Positions 21,650 through 32,983 of a stretch of DNA of 64,000 nucleotides are shown one piece after another. Below the pieces are notes generated by a model, which had not been told where the DNA came from, made no database searches, and saw nothing but the letters and a program-made list of their open reading frames with translations. The stretch spans positions 6,439-70,438 of the forward strand of contig MNCI01008638.1 in NCBI GenBank assembly GCA_015680685.1. Reading direction: 5' to 3'. The translations under genes were made by a program, and so were the position numbers. Every line of letters starts with the position of its first letter. The stretch's first letter is position 1. The DNA comes from Gnetum montanum (lineage: Eukaryota; Streptophyta; Gnetopsida; Gnetales; Gnetaceae).

Positions 21650-22550
21650 AACTTTTCTCTAAATCATTCCTAGCGCATTGCTCAAATCAAACCTATCACC
21701 ATTCACAATGGATGCCATACTTGGTAAACAATCTTTCATTCGAAAACTCTCTAAAACTTTCTTGATGTAGGTTTCTTATGATAGTCCCAGAATACATTTA
21801 AATCTATCCCTATAAATCTGTATGCCAATGACATAAGATGCCTTACCCATATCCTTCATGTTGAAATTCTTACAGAGAAAATGTTTTACCTCATATAGAA
21901 ATCCACTATTATTGGTTGCAAGAAGGATATCATCCACATATAAGACAAGAAAACAAATTTTTCTCCCACTAACCTTTTGGTATATACATTGAACCATGAT
22001 GTTTTCCTCAAAACCAAATGAAGTCATTATATCATGGAATTTTAAGTACCATTGATAAGACGCTTGTTTCAATCCATATATGGATTTCTTGAGATTGCAT
22101 ACCAATTACTCATCATCACTAGAGAAAAATCCTTTAGGTTGTTTCATATAAACCTCTTCCTCTAGATCACCATTAAGGAATGTTGTTTTCACATCCATTT
22201 GATGTAAGTCAAGATCAAAATGGGAAACCAATCCCATGATAACATGAAGGGATTTCTTCTTAGATATAGGAGAAAAGATCTCCTTGTAATCCATTCCCTC
22301 TTTCTAAGTGAACCCTTTAGCAACAAGTCTGGCCTTATATCTTTCAATGTTGCCCAGTGAGTCTTTCTTAGTCTTGAAGATCCATTTTCATCCAATGGCT
22401 TTTACATCATCAAGCAACTTGACAAGATCCCAAACTCCATTAGATGACATAGAGTTCATTTCATCTTTCATGGCATCATACCACAAGTTAGATTTATCAC
22501 ACCTCATGACTTGTGAAAACATTTATGGATTATTTTTAGCTCCTATGTTG
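21650..22550 (-). pseudogene. Copia reverse transcriptase
   Basis: The minus strand carries LHQMDVKTTFLNGDLEEEVY (first catalytic Asp region), then KKSIYGLKQASYQWY, then VLYVDDILLATNN with the catalytic Y-V-D-D intact, and KHFLCKNFNMKDMG. All are standard Ty1/copia RT blocks in the expected order. Frameshifts separate 22395-22106 from 22105-21776 and stops occur between them. It would have copied the element RNA into cDNA. Confidence 0.85.
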
Positions 22551-22765
22551 TAGTTAGAATCCTCTAGATACATCATATAGTTACTAGGAATTGTTGATTG
22601 CCTTACTCTAGTAGATCTTCTTAATGTTGGTTCATCATTCTCTTGAGGATCATGATGTTCAATAGGCTATTCACTAGTATCTAGTATTTATTGTTCAGCT
22701 AGATCCACTACTTCTTGATTAGTACCTTATGGAACTTTAATGACTGGTTGTTGTTCAGTATGCAT

Positions 22766-24170
22766 TTATGCTCTAGATGTATTATGCACAACAATCAATC
22801 TATCATTTGAAATAGTGGGTTGAGCATATGTATGATCTATCTCAAGAACAATATTCCAAGATCTACTACTCCCACTACCTAAGTCATTCTCAAGAAATCT
22901 AACATTTCTTGATTCAACAAACCTAGTAGTATGTGATGGGTAATAAAATTTGTATCCCTTAGACTGTTTAGCATATCCAAAACAATACCCACCTATGATC
23001 CTTGGGTCTAGCTTCTTTTCTTGTGGATTATAAACTCTTACTTCAGATAGCATCCCCAAATGCATGTATGTGACAAACTAAGTTTCCAGCCTTTCCATAA
23101 TTCAAATGATATCTTTAACACAACCTTGGTTTGAACTCAGTTTAATATATACACCACTATCTTGAGAGCTTTAGTCCAAAAGGACTTATGAAGCTTGGAG
23201 CCACTAAGCATACTCTACACCATGTATAACAATATTTGGTTTGTTCTTTTTTCCACACCATTTTAGTCTAGAGAACTAGGCAAAGTATATTCGACAACAA
23301 TCCCATGCTCTTGAAGAAACTTACCAAATGGCCCATGTGCTTGTCCATCATTAGTATATCTACCATAGTATTCACCACCTCTATCAAATCTGACTATCTT
23401 CATTTGCTTACCACATTGTTTCTCTACTTTAGCCTTAAACACCTTAAAGGCATCTAAAGCTTTGCTCTTGTTATGAAGCAGGTAGAGATACATATATCGT
23501 GAATAATCATCAATGAAGGTAATGAAATAATTTTGATCATATGCATTCATATCTAGAATACAAATATCTATATGTATGATCTCTAATATGTCTGAACTCC
23601 TCTTGGCATCTTTCTTTGATATATTAGTCTGCTTTCCCTTTATGCAGTCCACACAAGTGTTAAAGTTAGTAAAATCTAGAGTACCAAGTACTCCATCATT
23701 TACTAATCTCTTTATTCTCTCAATAGAGATATGTCCTAATCTATGATGCCATAACATAGAGGATTTGTCATTCATAACACATCTCTTAGTGCCAGCATGA
23801 ACATGCATAGATGTATAAGATGTTTCATTTTGCAAATTAATTTTGAAAATACCATTTGTCAATGTACCATCTCCAATATGTTCATATCTATAATATAAAT
23901 TGAATATAGTGTTTGAAAAATTAAATAAAAATCCCAATGATACAAGCCTTGAAATAGAAATTAAATTCCTTAAAAAAATAAGAATATAAAATGTCTTTTC
24001 CAACTGTAAAACAAAACCACTACTTAAAACTAATTTGCATGTTTTGACTACCTCCACATGTGAGCTTATCTTATTACCTAAATAGATGCATGAATCACTT
24101 TCCATTGGCTTCCTTAGGATTACCCCCCCTATAAGGAATTGGTAACATGGATTGTAGAACCAGAATCAAT
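22766..24170 (-). pseudogene. Copia protease remnant and integrase
   Basis: The minus strand begins with WWIDSGSTIH near 24170-24140, the copia protease active site (D-S-G). A 280-codon frame (24105-23263) contains the integrase zinc-binding start (WHHRLGHISIERIKRLV … CVDCIKGKQ, an H-x-C-C finger). It also holds the core segments IIHIDIC, FIDDYSRY and FDRGGEYYG with the expected acidic residues. The frame then breaks, and the C-terminal part continues at 23065-22766 (IIGGYCFGYAKQSKGYKFY). Stops interrupt protease and integrase. Confidence 0.85.
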
Positions 24171-24239
24171 CCACCATGTGTCATGGCCAACATCAACTAT
24201 ATTAGATTTAAAACAAACAAGTGAGAGTTGAGTCCCTTT

Positions 24240-25040
24240 CCTTTCAAGCTATTTCTGATATTTAGAACAATCCTCCTCTATGTGTCCTTTCTTTTTGTAG
24301 GAAAAACATCTAGATTCTTTCTTAATATCAATTTGTAAAGGCAATTTGACCTTCCACTTGCCTTTGGTTTGTCCTTTATTCTTTCCTTGTGTAGCTAGAT
24401 GCACACTCTCTTTCACTTCCATAGCAAGTCTTCCCTCTTCTTGCACACATATGGTCATTAGTTTATTGATTGACCATTTGTCCTTATGTGTGTTATAAGA
24501 AATCTTAAAGGGTCCATATTGTGGTGGGAGCATGTTTAAGATGTAGTGCATAAGGAAAGATTCTAACATTTCAACCTCAAGTGTTTTGAGTTGATCTGCT
24601 ATATCCCTCATTTGCATAATGTGCTCATGCACACCATGAATTTTAGTGAGCTTCATGGATGAGAACTTCATTATCAAGGTGTTAGAAAATGCCTTATCTG
24701 ATGATTCAAATTGCTAATCAAAGGCCTTTAACAAATTTCACACATTTTCATATTATTCTAGTGAACCACGCATACTATCCAAGATCTTGATTTTTATGAA
24801 CATGACAAAGAGGCAATTAGATGAAACCCATTTTTCATAATTACCAATATCATCTGGACAACTAATTGTTGTACTAGTAAGTGGTTCATCCTTATAGATA
24901 GCATAATCAATGTTCATCTAGCCTAAACAAAGAATAAAACTCTCCTTCCACACCTTATATTTATCACCCTTTAATTTAGGAATGTCACATTTGAAATCAG
25001 AGTGGCTTACAGGTTGTATAACTACATAATCAAACATGCT
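24240..25040 (-). pseudogene. Copia gag with degenerate zinc knuckle
   Basis: Gag starts near 25038 on the minus strand and stays readable to 24249, with stops near 24920 and 24710. The 24677-24249 part ends in CFSYKKKGHIEEDC, a CCHC zinc knuckle whose second Cys is now Tyr. Upstream blocks (LPPQYGPFKISYNTHKDKW) match plant copia gag. Gag would have formed the virus-like particle around element RNA. Confidence 0.8.
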
Positions 25041-26085
25041 TATGTCACTAAATTTGAGGTTAAAATACCATAAGACATGTTTACCAATGTAAATCATGAA
25101 AAATATGAATCAAATGACATAAAATTACCTATGGGCTAAATTTTAATTCAAATATATTCATATATCCTTACGATGAAACCATTAAATTATATTCCTTTTC
25201 TTAATCCCTGTGAAAAATAATTTAACATATCATCCTAATTAGTCATATTAAATACAATACAAAATCCTATGGGATAAATTTTATCATATTACATATGATT
25301 AATTACAATTTTTAATGTTGTGTACCATATGTGATCCAAAAGCTCTTAGTACATAATTTTCCATAATTAAAGATGCTGTGGCTACTCTCTAACTATACAA
25401 AATTATATAGATCACTTATTGTAATTCATATGTAGAAAATGATGCATACATATACAAAAATATCCATAAAATTAATAAATTACCAAATTCAACATGGTAT
25501 AAACATAATTCATTCAATTATTCTAGCCTACAGTGCCCAGGTGAAGGCCAAAGCACCAAAAGAAAACCCTATAGAACAATGCTAATTCATTGATCGACAT
25601 GAAAAAAAAAACACCAGAAATCATAATAACAATGATGAACGCTAGATATGAAAGCCAAAAAGGAAAAAGCACATACATAATTCACAAAATCTAACTATGC
25701 ACAGTGGGAATAAACATCTGTTAGCCTTAAGGTTACTCAAGTTAAGCCAAATTGTGCTCAACCTTTGAAAACATTTACATAACGATAGGCTATTATAGGC
25801 CAATGATGCAAATAGCAGACTATTGCATGAAGAAAAAATTGTAGATAGTGCAACCAACCAGCTCTCCAAAACAATAAAAGAAAATATCCTCATTGCCACA
25901 ACAGCAATAGTTTTTATTTTCTAGTTCTACGATGCACAAGAATGCAACAAAATGTGAGAGTGAAATCTTTTTCACAAGCAAAAACTAAAAGTAAGTGATC
26001 TTCTTCATACTAAAAAGTGCAAAAATATTAAAAAACATTGTTTCCAAATTGCACCATTGTCATAAACCACATCAAGATAGAGATC
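25041..26085 (-). other. Copia untranslated leader
   Basis: About 1 kb between the primer site and the gag start, with no coding blocks recognised. The open frame at 25899-25642 resembles no known protein. Confidence 0.6.
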
Positions 26086-26088
26086 TAA

Positions 26089-26101
26089 TGCTCTGATACC
26101 A
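26089..26101 (-). promoter_or_regulatory. Primer binding site, initiator tRNA-Met type
   Basis: The minus strand reads TTTGGTATCAGAGC directly after the 5' LTR end. TGGTATCAGAGC is complementary to the 3' end of plant initiator tRNA-Met, the usual copia primer. Confidence 0.9.
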
Positions 26102-26103
26102 AA

Positions 26104-26678
26104 TGTAAGAAAAAAATTGTGCAGAAAACCAAATGGCACAAGTAATCAAAGTACAGAATGTGGAAGTAAATGGCACAAGAAATTTACATGCATAATAATT
26201 AGAAATGCAAAATTCTTGAGAAAATGGAGCTGACCTCCAACCATTGATGCCTTAGATTAAATTTTGCATTCTAATTCTTCTTTCACATGAATGCTCTATA
26301 ATGATGGTGTATGCAATCTTCAAGAATTTGTGGAAGGGACTAGAACTACAATCTTGTTGTGATTCATGGTGCCTTTGTTCTCCCATCAAGAACAAATTTA
26401 TAGGCCATGGAATTGGTTACCATAAGAGACCTAATGCCAATGCATTAAAAACATGTTATCAAATATGGAGACCACCTTGATGCATTAAGCAACTCATAAA
26501 AATGTGTTAGTGGATATGGTGGCCACTTTCATGCATTAACTAACCCACAAAAACATGTTATTGGGCACATGGCCACTTTCATGCATTCACTAACCCATAA
26601 AATGCATTAATGGTTATGGTGGCCACTTTCATGCATTAGCTAATGTAGAAAGCGTGTTAGTGGGTAACACATGCTACA
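26104..26678 (-). repeat. 5' LTR of the copia element
   Basis: TG...CA bounded on the minus strand. TATA box CCTATAAATTTG near 26395-26406. U3 holds a 50-bp tandem repeat (GGCCACTTTCATGCATT…) at 26521, 26571 and 26621. The inner end abuts the primer site. Confidence 0.9.
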
Positions 26679-26728
26679 ATATATACCTATAAAATGCATT
26701 TACTATTATGAGTATTGTCATGTAAAGT

Positions 26729-27850
26729 TGTTAGAAAGAAATGAGGGGATGCCTTGGCAAAGGAAGCACATCAGAAAAGTAGATCTCAACACTACTGCAT
26801 TGTGATTTAGATTGGTCCAATTGAATAGATATCATGGTACTTCTATAGGTATTCATAATTTTTGTTTTCATAAACATGAAAATTGTCATGACCTTAGTCT
26901 ACTTTCGTGTATTGTGTTATGCACCACTTTTCAGCTCTTAAACTGTCTATGATTTTTTTAGAAGTTATTTCAAATTATGCTCTATCAAATAATGAATTAA
27001 TTTGACTAGATTGGTTTCTAATACTAGAGACATATGATGGAGAATTCTTGGACAATAATAGAGATGGATTTCAAAAAGTAAAAATGCACCTAAATCTTCT
27101 AAGGGATTCATGTATTTAGTTTCCTAAAGAGGTTATGTTGCACAAAGCTAAAACTTTTGCTATCGACTTCTTGAAGGTGTGCCTCTTAAAAGCATCTAGC
27201 TGCATGCAAGCCTATCCTAATCTCTTGGAAAATGAGTTTAGCTAACATCATAGTGTTTGATTGCTTAGTAAAATATATTTTAGATTCATTTTGGGTAATA
27301 ACCTTAATTGGAAATTAATGAGTGTAGGTGAGATATGCTTGAAATATGCCTAGCATATTAACCCTTCAATATGGGAAGCATGGAATTCTATTGACTTTTA
27401 TAATGCTAACCAAGCTTGGCATATGTATGAGTCTCTTTACTTCCCTACATTACCTTACATTACATCTCATTCATTTCTTAGTGTAGCATTTAACAATGAT
27501 GACATTAAATCTAAACTCATGTATTTAACATAGGGAACAACACATGAATAAGATATTGCAACTTGCAAAACTGGATTTCAATATTTTATAGGCAAGTCAT
27601 TGAGAATAACTAAAGCAGGTTTTGGATCAATACAAGTTACATTGGAAAAAGGCCATGCCACATCTACAAAAAAGTGGATGTTATAAGCTTATATTAAAAA
27701 GGCTATTATACAAAAAAGGTAGAGTTTGTACTATTATGGAATCAAGTTGAACCCCATTAATGAGAAAAAAGGTTATTTGTTAAAGCTTAAAGAGCTATTA
27801 TCTCCATTATAAGTAGAAATTGCTATTTATGCGAGCAACAACAATTAACA
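26729..27850 (+). pseudogene. Terpene synthase exons 3 to 6, decayed, DDxxD lost
   Basis: After the copia insertion the plus strand resumes terpene synthase sequence in order. RKVDLNTTAL is at about 26765-26800. ETYDGEFLDNNRDGF, LNLLRD and FPKEVMLHKAKTFAIDFLK run through about 27010-27180. GEICLKYA…WEAWNSIDFY is at about 27330-27400 and KILQLAKLDFNIL at about 27550-27585. KVEFVLLW…EPH is near 27715-27760. These match conserved conifer TPS blocks such as D-L-N-T-T-A-L, F-P-G-E-x-V-M-E-E-A, W-E-A-R-x-x-I-D-x-F and L-A-K-L-E-F-N-I. Stops interrupt several. Where the metal-binding D-D-x-x-D is expected (about 27813-27830) the reading is VEIAIY, so catalysis would be lost. Confidence 0.65.
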
Positions 27851-28399
27851 CTAAAATGAAATGACAAATTCCTTTCTCCTCTACTAAGATTTTAATGCTC
27901 AACTAAAGGTCATACCAAATGTAGTAATGGAAGGTAAGGTGTAATGGATACTTCTTCTTCAACTACTCTTCTCAAAAAATTGGTAATGGTTACAACTTAC
28001 TACTTCTCATGCTTTTCTAGCATATTAGTAATGGGTTAAAGAAAAACTCTGAAAATTGCTAAATAGAATGAAGGTTATAAATTGAACCTATTTGGCTTAC
28101 CATGTGTAATTCTAGTTTTATCTTTGTGCTTAAACTACAATTTCTTCTTTTGTGCTTCTCATCTTCTTCTCTCTTTTTTTTCCTTTCTATAAAAGCTATG
28201 TTTTCTTTTCTCATGAAGCTTGACAACTCTTAAGTATCTATGTTAAGACAAGGCAGAATATTTACCCTCTCTCAATGCTGTGAAAGAAAATTTTTGTGAC
28301 TTAGAGCTTGGTGGTTATGCTCAGTCTAGGGTTGCAAATGAAGCCTTGGAAATTTCTTTTAATTAATAAAATTACTTTACCCCCTAATATCTAGGGAGA
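27851..28399. other. No gene recognised
   Basis: Later terpene synthase exons would be expected here but I could not read them. AT-rich sequence up to the edge of gypsy copy B. Confidence 0.45.
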
Positions 28400-30410
28400 G
28401 TTTTATGGTGGATGTAGACTAGAAAATCTAGCAACTAAACCACCTTAAATGCTTAGTTTCTATGTACTCTTTTCTACATATGTGCTACCCTAACTCATTA
28501 GCAACTTCACCAATGTGGGCTAGAATGGGAATATCCCATGAGCAAGGCATTGTAGTGAATATCTCTTTAATATTCATGAACTAATCAACAAACTATTTAT
28601 TTTTGATATTGAATGCTCTATGTGCATTGCATAGCTCTTGGTAGTCATTCATTATTTTGGCTAGGTTTTCATCAGTTGATCTTTGATCTATGAATTTCTC
28701 TTTGAGAACCTTAAGTTCAGCATTGGCAATCTTAAGCTTTTGCATGGTGTCTTTGTGATGCTTGAACTCTATCTCATACAACAAGAATGAGCTAGCCACT
28801 TATTTCTCCAATTTGGACTACGTCCTATCGGTATTCAACATCACCAAATTTATAAAAATGAGATTGTAAGGCTTAGTGTACTTTGTTATCTTCACAATCT
28901 ACAACTCTTTCATGTGAATCTCTACTTTTTTGTAGTCATTGAGCCCATCAAAGATAGGTTTCCAAATATCGTCCCTTTCCTTAAGCTATTGGAGGTCCTC
29001 ATTCACTTTTGCCTTTGTCATTTTGCTTTAGTAATTCTATCAACAACCATCTCTACTACTATCTATTGTCCATGGTGTTGCATCACCAACACAATTCCCC
29101 CCTCACCCTCCTCCATATGCACCAAGAAAGTAGTGGCATTCTTAGAGATTTCTAGGAATTTCTACTATTGTGAGAGATATACCATTTCCTCTTGGGCATT
29201 AGGATTTGATCTTGGAAGCAGCAGCATTCTTTAGGTTGAAAAAATTAGCCCACTTCCTTCCATCTAGTTGATAGTTCAGGTCACTTCTTTAAGGTAACTC
29301 ATTATTGAGTGATACATAGATGGATCACCATCACTCATTCCTACTCATTGCTCATGCTCTTGCAAGAGCTGCTCTCTGATCTCATGCATGCACTCAACAG
29401 TAGTTTGGAACTTTGGCATTGTTTTGTAAGTGGGTGATGGAGGTAGTGGTTTTTGCTACTCTTCTTAGATGAATTTAGCATTTTCCTTCATCATCTCCAC
29501 CCAAGTAGACAGAGTGCATCAAAAAATATCATTTGTATAGTGTGTTATGGCCCCTTTCTTCCATAATTTTCAAATGAGACATAAGAAGGGAAGTGTCTTT
29601 CTTCCACATTCATTTTTTTTTAAATCACTTCTCTATCTCAAGATAGGTTAGCTATGGAAGATTGACTAGAAATCTACCTCTTAGAGTTGCATATGCATGA
29701 GAGGAAAAGATTGTGATCTTACTTGGCCTCACCATTGGATTGAGGTGAAAGGTTGCATTCTTAAAATATGCACATTTTTCCATGGTTAGTACATTGAACT
29801 CCTTACAATTGATGCCATAACACCACTATGTTCATTTCCTTCTTAACATTAGGATCTACCTACATTGGAATTTCAGCAAGGTTTGCACTAGTTTCTGGTA
29901 ACCTAAAGATCTCTGCAATGGATTTCACTAAGTAGGACATTGAAATGTCCTTAATCTTGACCATTGAACTAGCTTATTGATTATTCAAGAACACATATGT
30001 TTCTCCCATGTACCACTCCCTACTAGAAGTGATTGTGGCCACATGGGAGAGTTTTGTAGTTGAGTTTTAACCTCTACAGGTGTGAAATCCAAGAAAGGTT
30101 TCAAGTTTAACTCTTGAAGCATCAATTTCTAAACCTCCTTATTCAAGATCTACCTAAAGTATCCTTCTATAAAGGTAACCTCAAGGTTTGTTCTAGGATC
30201 TGGTGCCTTATCTTGGTGAGACTGTTTTGTTGCATCCACTTCTTTAGAAATCTATCATATAGATTTCACTTTAAGTTCCTCCCAAAGAGGTCTTATGGCA
30301 TAGGTCTCTACTTACTCATGAGGCTATTCTTGGCCACTTATCATTCTTTTCCATTTGTCCCTTGGTTGGGATGGTCCTCCTTCCTATGCATGGTTTTCTT
30401 TAGATGCCAT
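28400..30410 (-). pseudogene. Third ORF of copy B, coiled-coil-like protein, 3' truncated
   Basis: Starts at an ATG (30410-30408) immediately after AG on the minus strand and continues, with stops and frameshifts, to the left end of B. It is collinear with the third ORF of copy D (for example FLVHMEEGEG here and FLVHLEEGEG in D). A preserved frame at 28799-28593 reads KHHKDTMQKLKIANAELKVL, a heptad-rich, probably coiled-coil segment. The position, downstream of integrase, is that of the env-like ORF of Athila elements. I see no clear signal peptide or membrane anchor and do not recognise the family. Some plus-strand frames here are shadows. Confidence 0.5.
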
Positions 30411-30710
30411 CTATGGTTAAAACATAGCTAAGGATTAACGTTCAATGTATAACTTATAACATTTAAGTACCTTTCTCATTGGGTAGTTACACTTAGGCTA
30501 ATTTTGGACCATGGAAAATTGATTATTTGATTATTATTTTGATGATTTTTAACTTAGAATCTTACCAGAACTTGTTGGAAAGGTTTAACTATCATAATTT
30601 GATGTTTTTATGTTGATTTCTTTGTTAAACCTTGTGGGAGGTAGAAATTTTTTCAAAAAAAAAATTCATCAAAAACTTAAGGTTTGTGGCCCCCATGAAA
30701 AAGAACTTAC
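30411..30710 (-). other. Predicted leader intron upstream of the third ORF (copy B)
   Basis: The minus strand shows GAAG|GTAAGT at 30714-30705, a consensus donor. 300 nt downstream comes ACCATAG|ATGGCA, an acceptor abutting the ORF start. Copy D has the same layout. Confidence 0.5.
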
Positions 30711-30854
30711 CTTCAATAGCTACAAGGTTAAAGAATAGAGTGAATTGGACAAATTATTAGGAAGATATGACTCTTGGAAGGTTCTAGGCTCTAAAAATTT
30801 GAAAAACTCCTCCTTCATTTTCAAACAAATGTGAAAATTGTTAAGTGTGGCCAC

Positions 30855-30867
30855 ATGTATATAGGCA
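30855..30867 (-). promoter_or_regulatory. Internal TATA-like box upstream of the third ORF (copy B)
   Basis: The minus strand reads GCCTATATACATG about 150 nt upstream of the predicted donor. It aligns with the TATA-like box of copy D at 59540-59552 through the shared flank TAAGTGTG(T)GGC (plus strand). Confidence 0.4.
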
Positions 30868-30869
30868 GT

Positions 30870-32480
30870 TGAACCCCTGTGTTGATGGGATTAATAAATA
30901 GGATCCTAGTTATGCATGGGTTGGGCCGATATGTACCCATCTACAAAGCCTATGACCAAAATTTTGACCTTTAAAAAATATAAAATTAGAAAGAATTTAA
31001 GTATGAAATTGATGTTTTTTGAGACCTAGAAAAGCCATGAACATTATGAAATCTTGAAGAGGGCTTGAAAATTCATGAAAATGGATAAATGATGGGAGAA
31101 TGAAATTTTATAGAGAAAATCCCTTAAGGAGAGCATAGTTGGACACAATCGATGGAATGCATAAAGAGTTGATCGTTGAAATTCCTAAGGATAAGAAGCC
31201 TAACTATTCCAACCAAGAGACATGCAAGTGGCTCCTCCCCATGGTAGGCTTATGTCCTTGTTGCCCTTGCATAACCTTAAACCAAGGAGTCCATGGGCCC
31301 CGTAGTTGATTAATGGTGATGAAAAGTTAAACACCTAATTTGGAAGAATCTACCTAATAATTTTATCACATCAAACTAAGACATCGAACAAGACATGAAA
31401 ATCAGCAATGAGGTGAATTATGAAAAGCATTGATGGATGAAAGAGAAGATGGAATGGAATTCCTAATCATGGTCACATGAAGTCCCTTGTGAATCTTATG
31501 GTTAAATGATCTAATAAAGTCCATCTTTAGTCTAGATCAAAATCAACCACTTTTAATGACTTCACATTGCCACTTTAAGACTAGTCCACCCTCCTTGAGA
31601 CACAAGAATGCTCCCACAAATCAATCATCATCTCTTATTAGAGAAGAAAGGAGAAGTAGAAAGTAAGAAAGGGCCTTATTTAGAGGGGATCTTCAAGCAT
31701 GAGTAACATGTCTTTCTAGTCACATAACCAATGCTTGTAGCCCATTATTTTTGTCTAAGGGATGTGCTTTGAATTTCCATCATGTTCTTTTTTTTATTTT
31801 TTGAATTTTATGTTTTTATGGATTTTTCGATGGAAACCACACCATGCAAAGACTTAATAACTTCTCATTATTGGTTGACACGAAATGGTAAGAAATCCAT
31901 AAAAACACTCATGCACTTATGTAAGTAGAAAGGTATAAGGAGTATTGAGTTCCCTTGAAGTCAAACCCTTTTCAAACTATTTGAATCCTTTTCAAGTTTG
32001 AATACTACCAAGGTCACAAGTTTGTTAAAGTTTTATTCAAGAAAAAGGACCACATACTTCCAAAAACAGGAAGACCATAGAGTTTGTGAATGAGTAGATG
32101 ACATGGATTCACTACTTGTTTCATGAAAAAGAAACTTTGTCTTAGTCATCAGTCATCAAAATTCAAAATTAGAAACCAAACATTAGCAATCAAAAACATT
32201 AAGTACAAACCACCATTAGCAAACAGCTACAACATCTCTATGTCTTGTTGGTAATAAAGCATTTTTATTAGAAAACAATAAGAAAAATTCACACCAAAAT
32301 AAAGTAAAATATAAAAAAATTGTAACATTTTCAAGAAATTCAAAAACATATTAATTATGTTGTAAAATAAAAATTGGAAAAAGAACAATGTGTAAAATAA
32401 AAAGGTATAGAAACAAAGAAAGTGTAAAAATAACAAAGTGTAAAACAAAAAATTGGTAAACAAAAAGCTAGAAAAACTAA
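30870..32480 (-). other. Non-coding stretch between integrase and third ORF (copy B)
   Basis: Collinear with D at 59640-61240 and partly with A at 40440-41700. A conserved block of about 80 bp at 31215-31310 (CTCCTCCCCATGGTAGGCTT…GGAGTCCATGGGCC) recurs at about 59930-60000 (D) and 40612-40680 (A). An A-rich minisatellite (GTAAAATAAAAA-like) fills 32370-32470. Confidence 0.6.
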
Positions 32481-32983
32481 GGAGCCACTTTAATAATTAG
32501 CATAAATGGCCATCTCACTTGCAACTAAGTTGAAAGAAGGAGATTCAATTAATTGAGTGAGGTTATCCATCCATTAAGACATTACTTTCATTAACTTGCT
32601 TGGGCTTATGAAAAGGTCTTACTTATTGCATGTTGACTAGTTGCTTTTTATTTAGGCTCTCATATTTATATATTAACATGGTACTAGAAGAAAGGTTTCA
32701 TAAATGATATAACACCCTTTCCAAAATTTTTAGAACTTAGTTTGTTGAGGCACATGTGTGGGTTTCTAGTAGAGGACCTTGTCTCCAGGTTGAAATTTTA
32801 ACTTTCATATTCTAAGGTCATGATGTTTTTTGTTGAATGTATTATGCACTTCATTCAAGGATAGAACCACCAATCTATTCTCATCTAGCACTTAAGGTTA
32901 ATCAATCTTTCTTTTCATGCTAAGCTAAGTTCAAGATCAAGGTCACAAGCTGTTGAAAGTGTACAAAGTTTTGATTAGATTAG
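32481..32983 (-). pseudogene. Copy B integrase C-terminus
   Basis: Collinear with the integrase C-terminal region of copy A (41728-42080) and D (61260-61610), including the segment matching V-L-Y-W-N-P and the stretch before Y-K-L. It is broken by stops and separated from the rest of integrase by the solo LTR at 32984. The target duplication base run ATTAG is at 32979-32983. Confidence 0.65.

Larger units (their letters stand above)
20102..26678 (-). mobile_element. Full-length Ty1/copia retrotransposon, coding decayed
   Basis: Minus-strand element of 6,577 bp with LTRs of 575 bp (26104-26678) and 574 bp (20102-20675). The ends are TGTAGCATG...TTCTTACA. A perfect 5-bp target duplication ATATA lies at 20097-20101 and 26679-26683. 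The primer site is next to the 5' LTR and the polypurine tract CCAAGTGGAAGAT next to the 3' LTR. Domain order is gag, protease, integrase, RT, RNase H, as in Ty1/copia. Stops and frameshifts break every domain. It sits in an intron of the terpene synthase pseudogene. Confidence 0.92.

Noticed and set aside
26085-26103. CTCTGATACCAAATG as part of a tRNA gene
   Set aside because: It is the complement of a tRNA-iMet primer site next to an LTR; no cloverleaf can be drawn around it.
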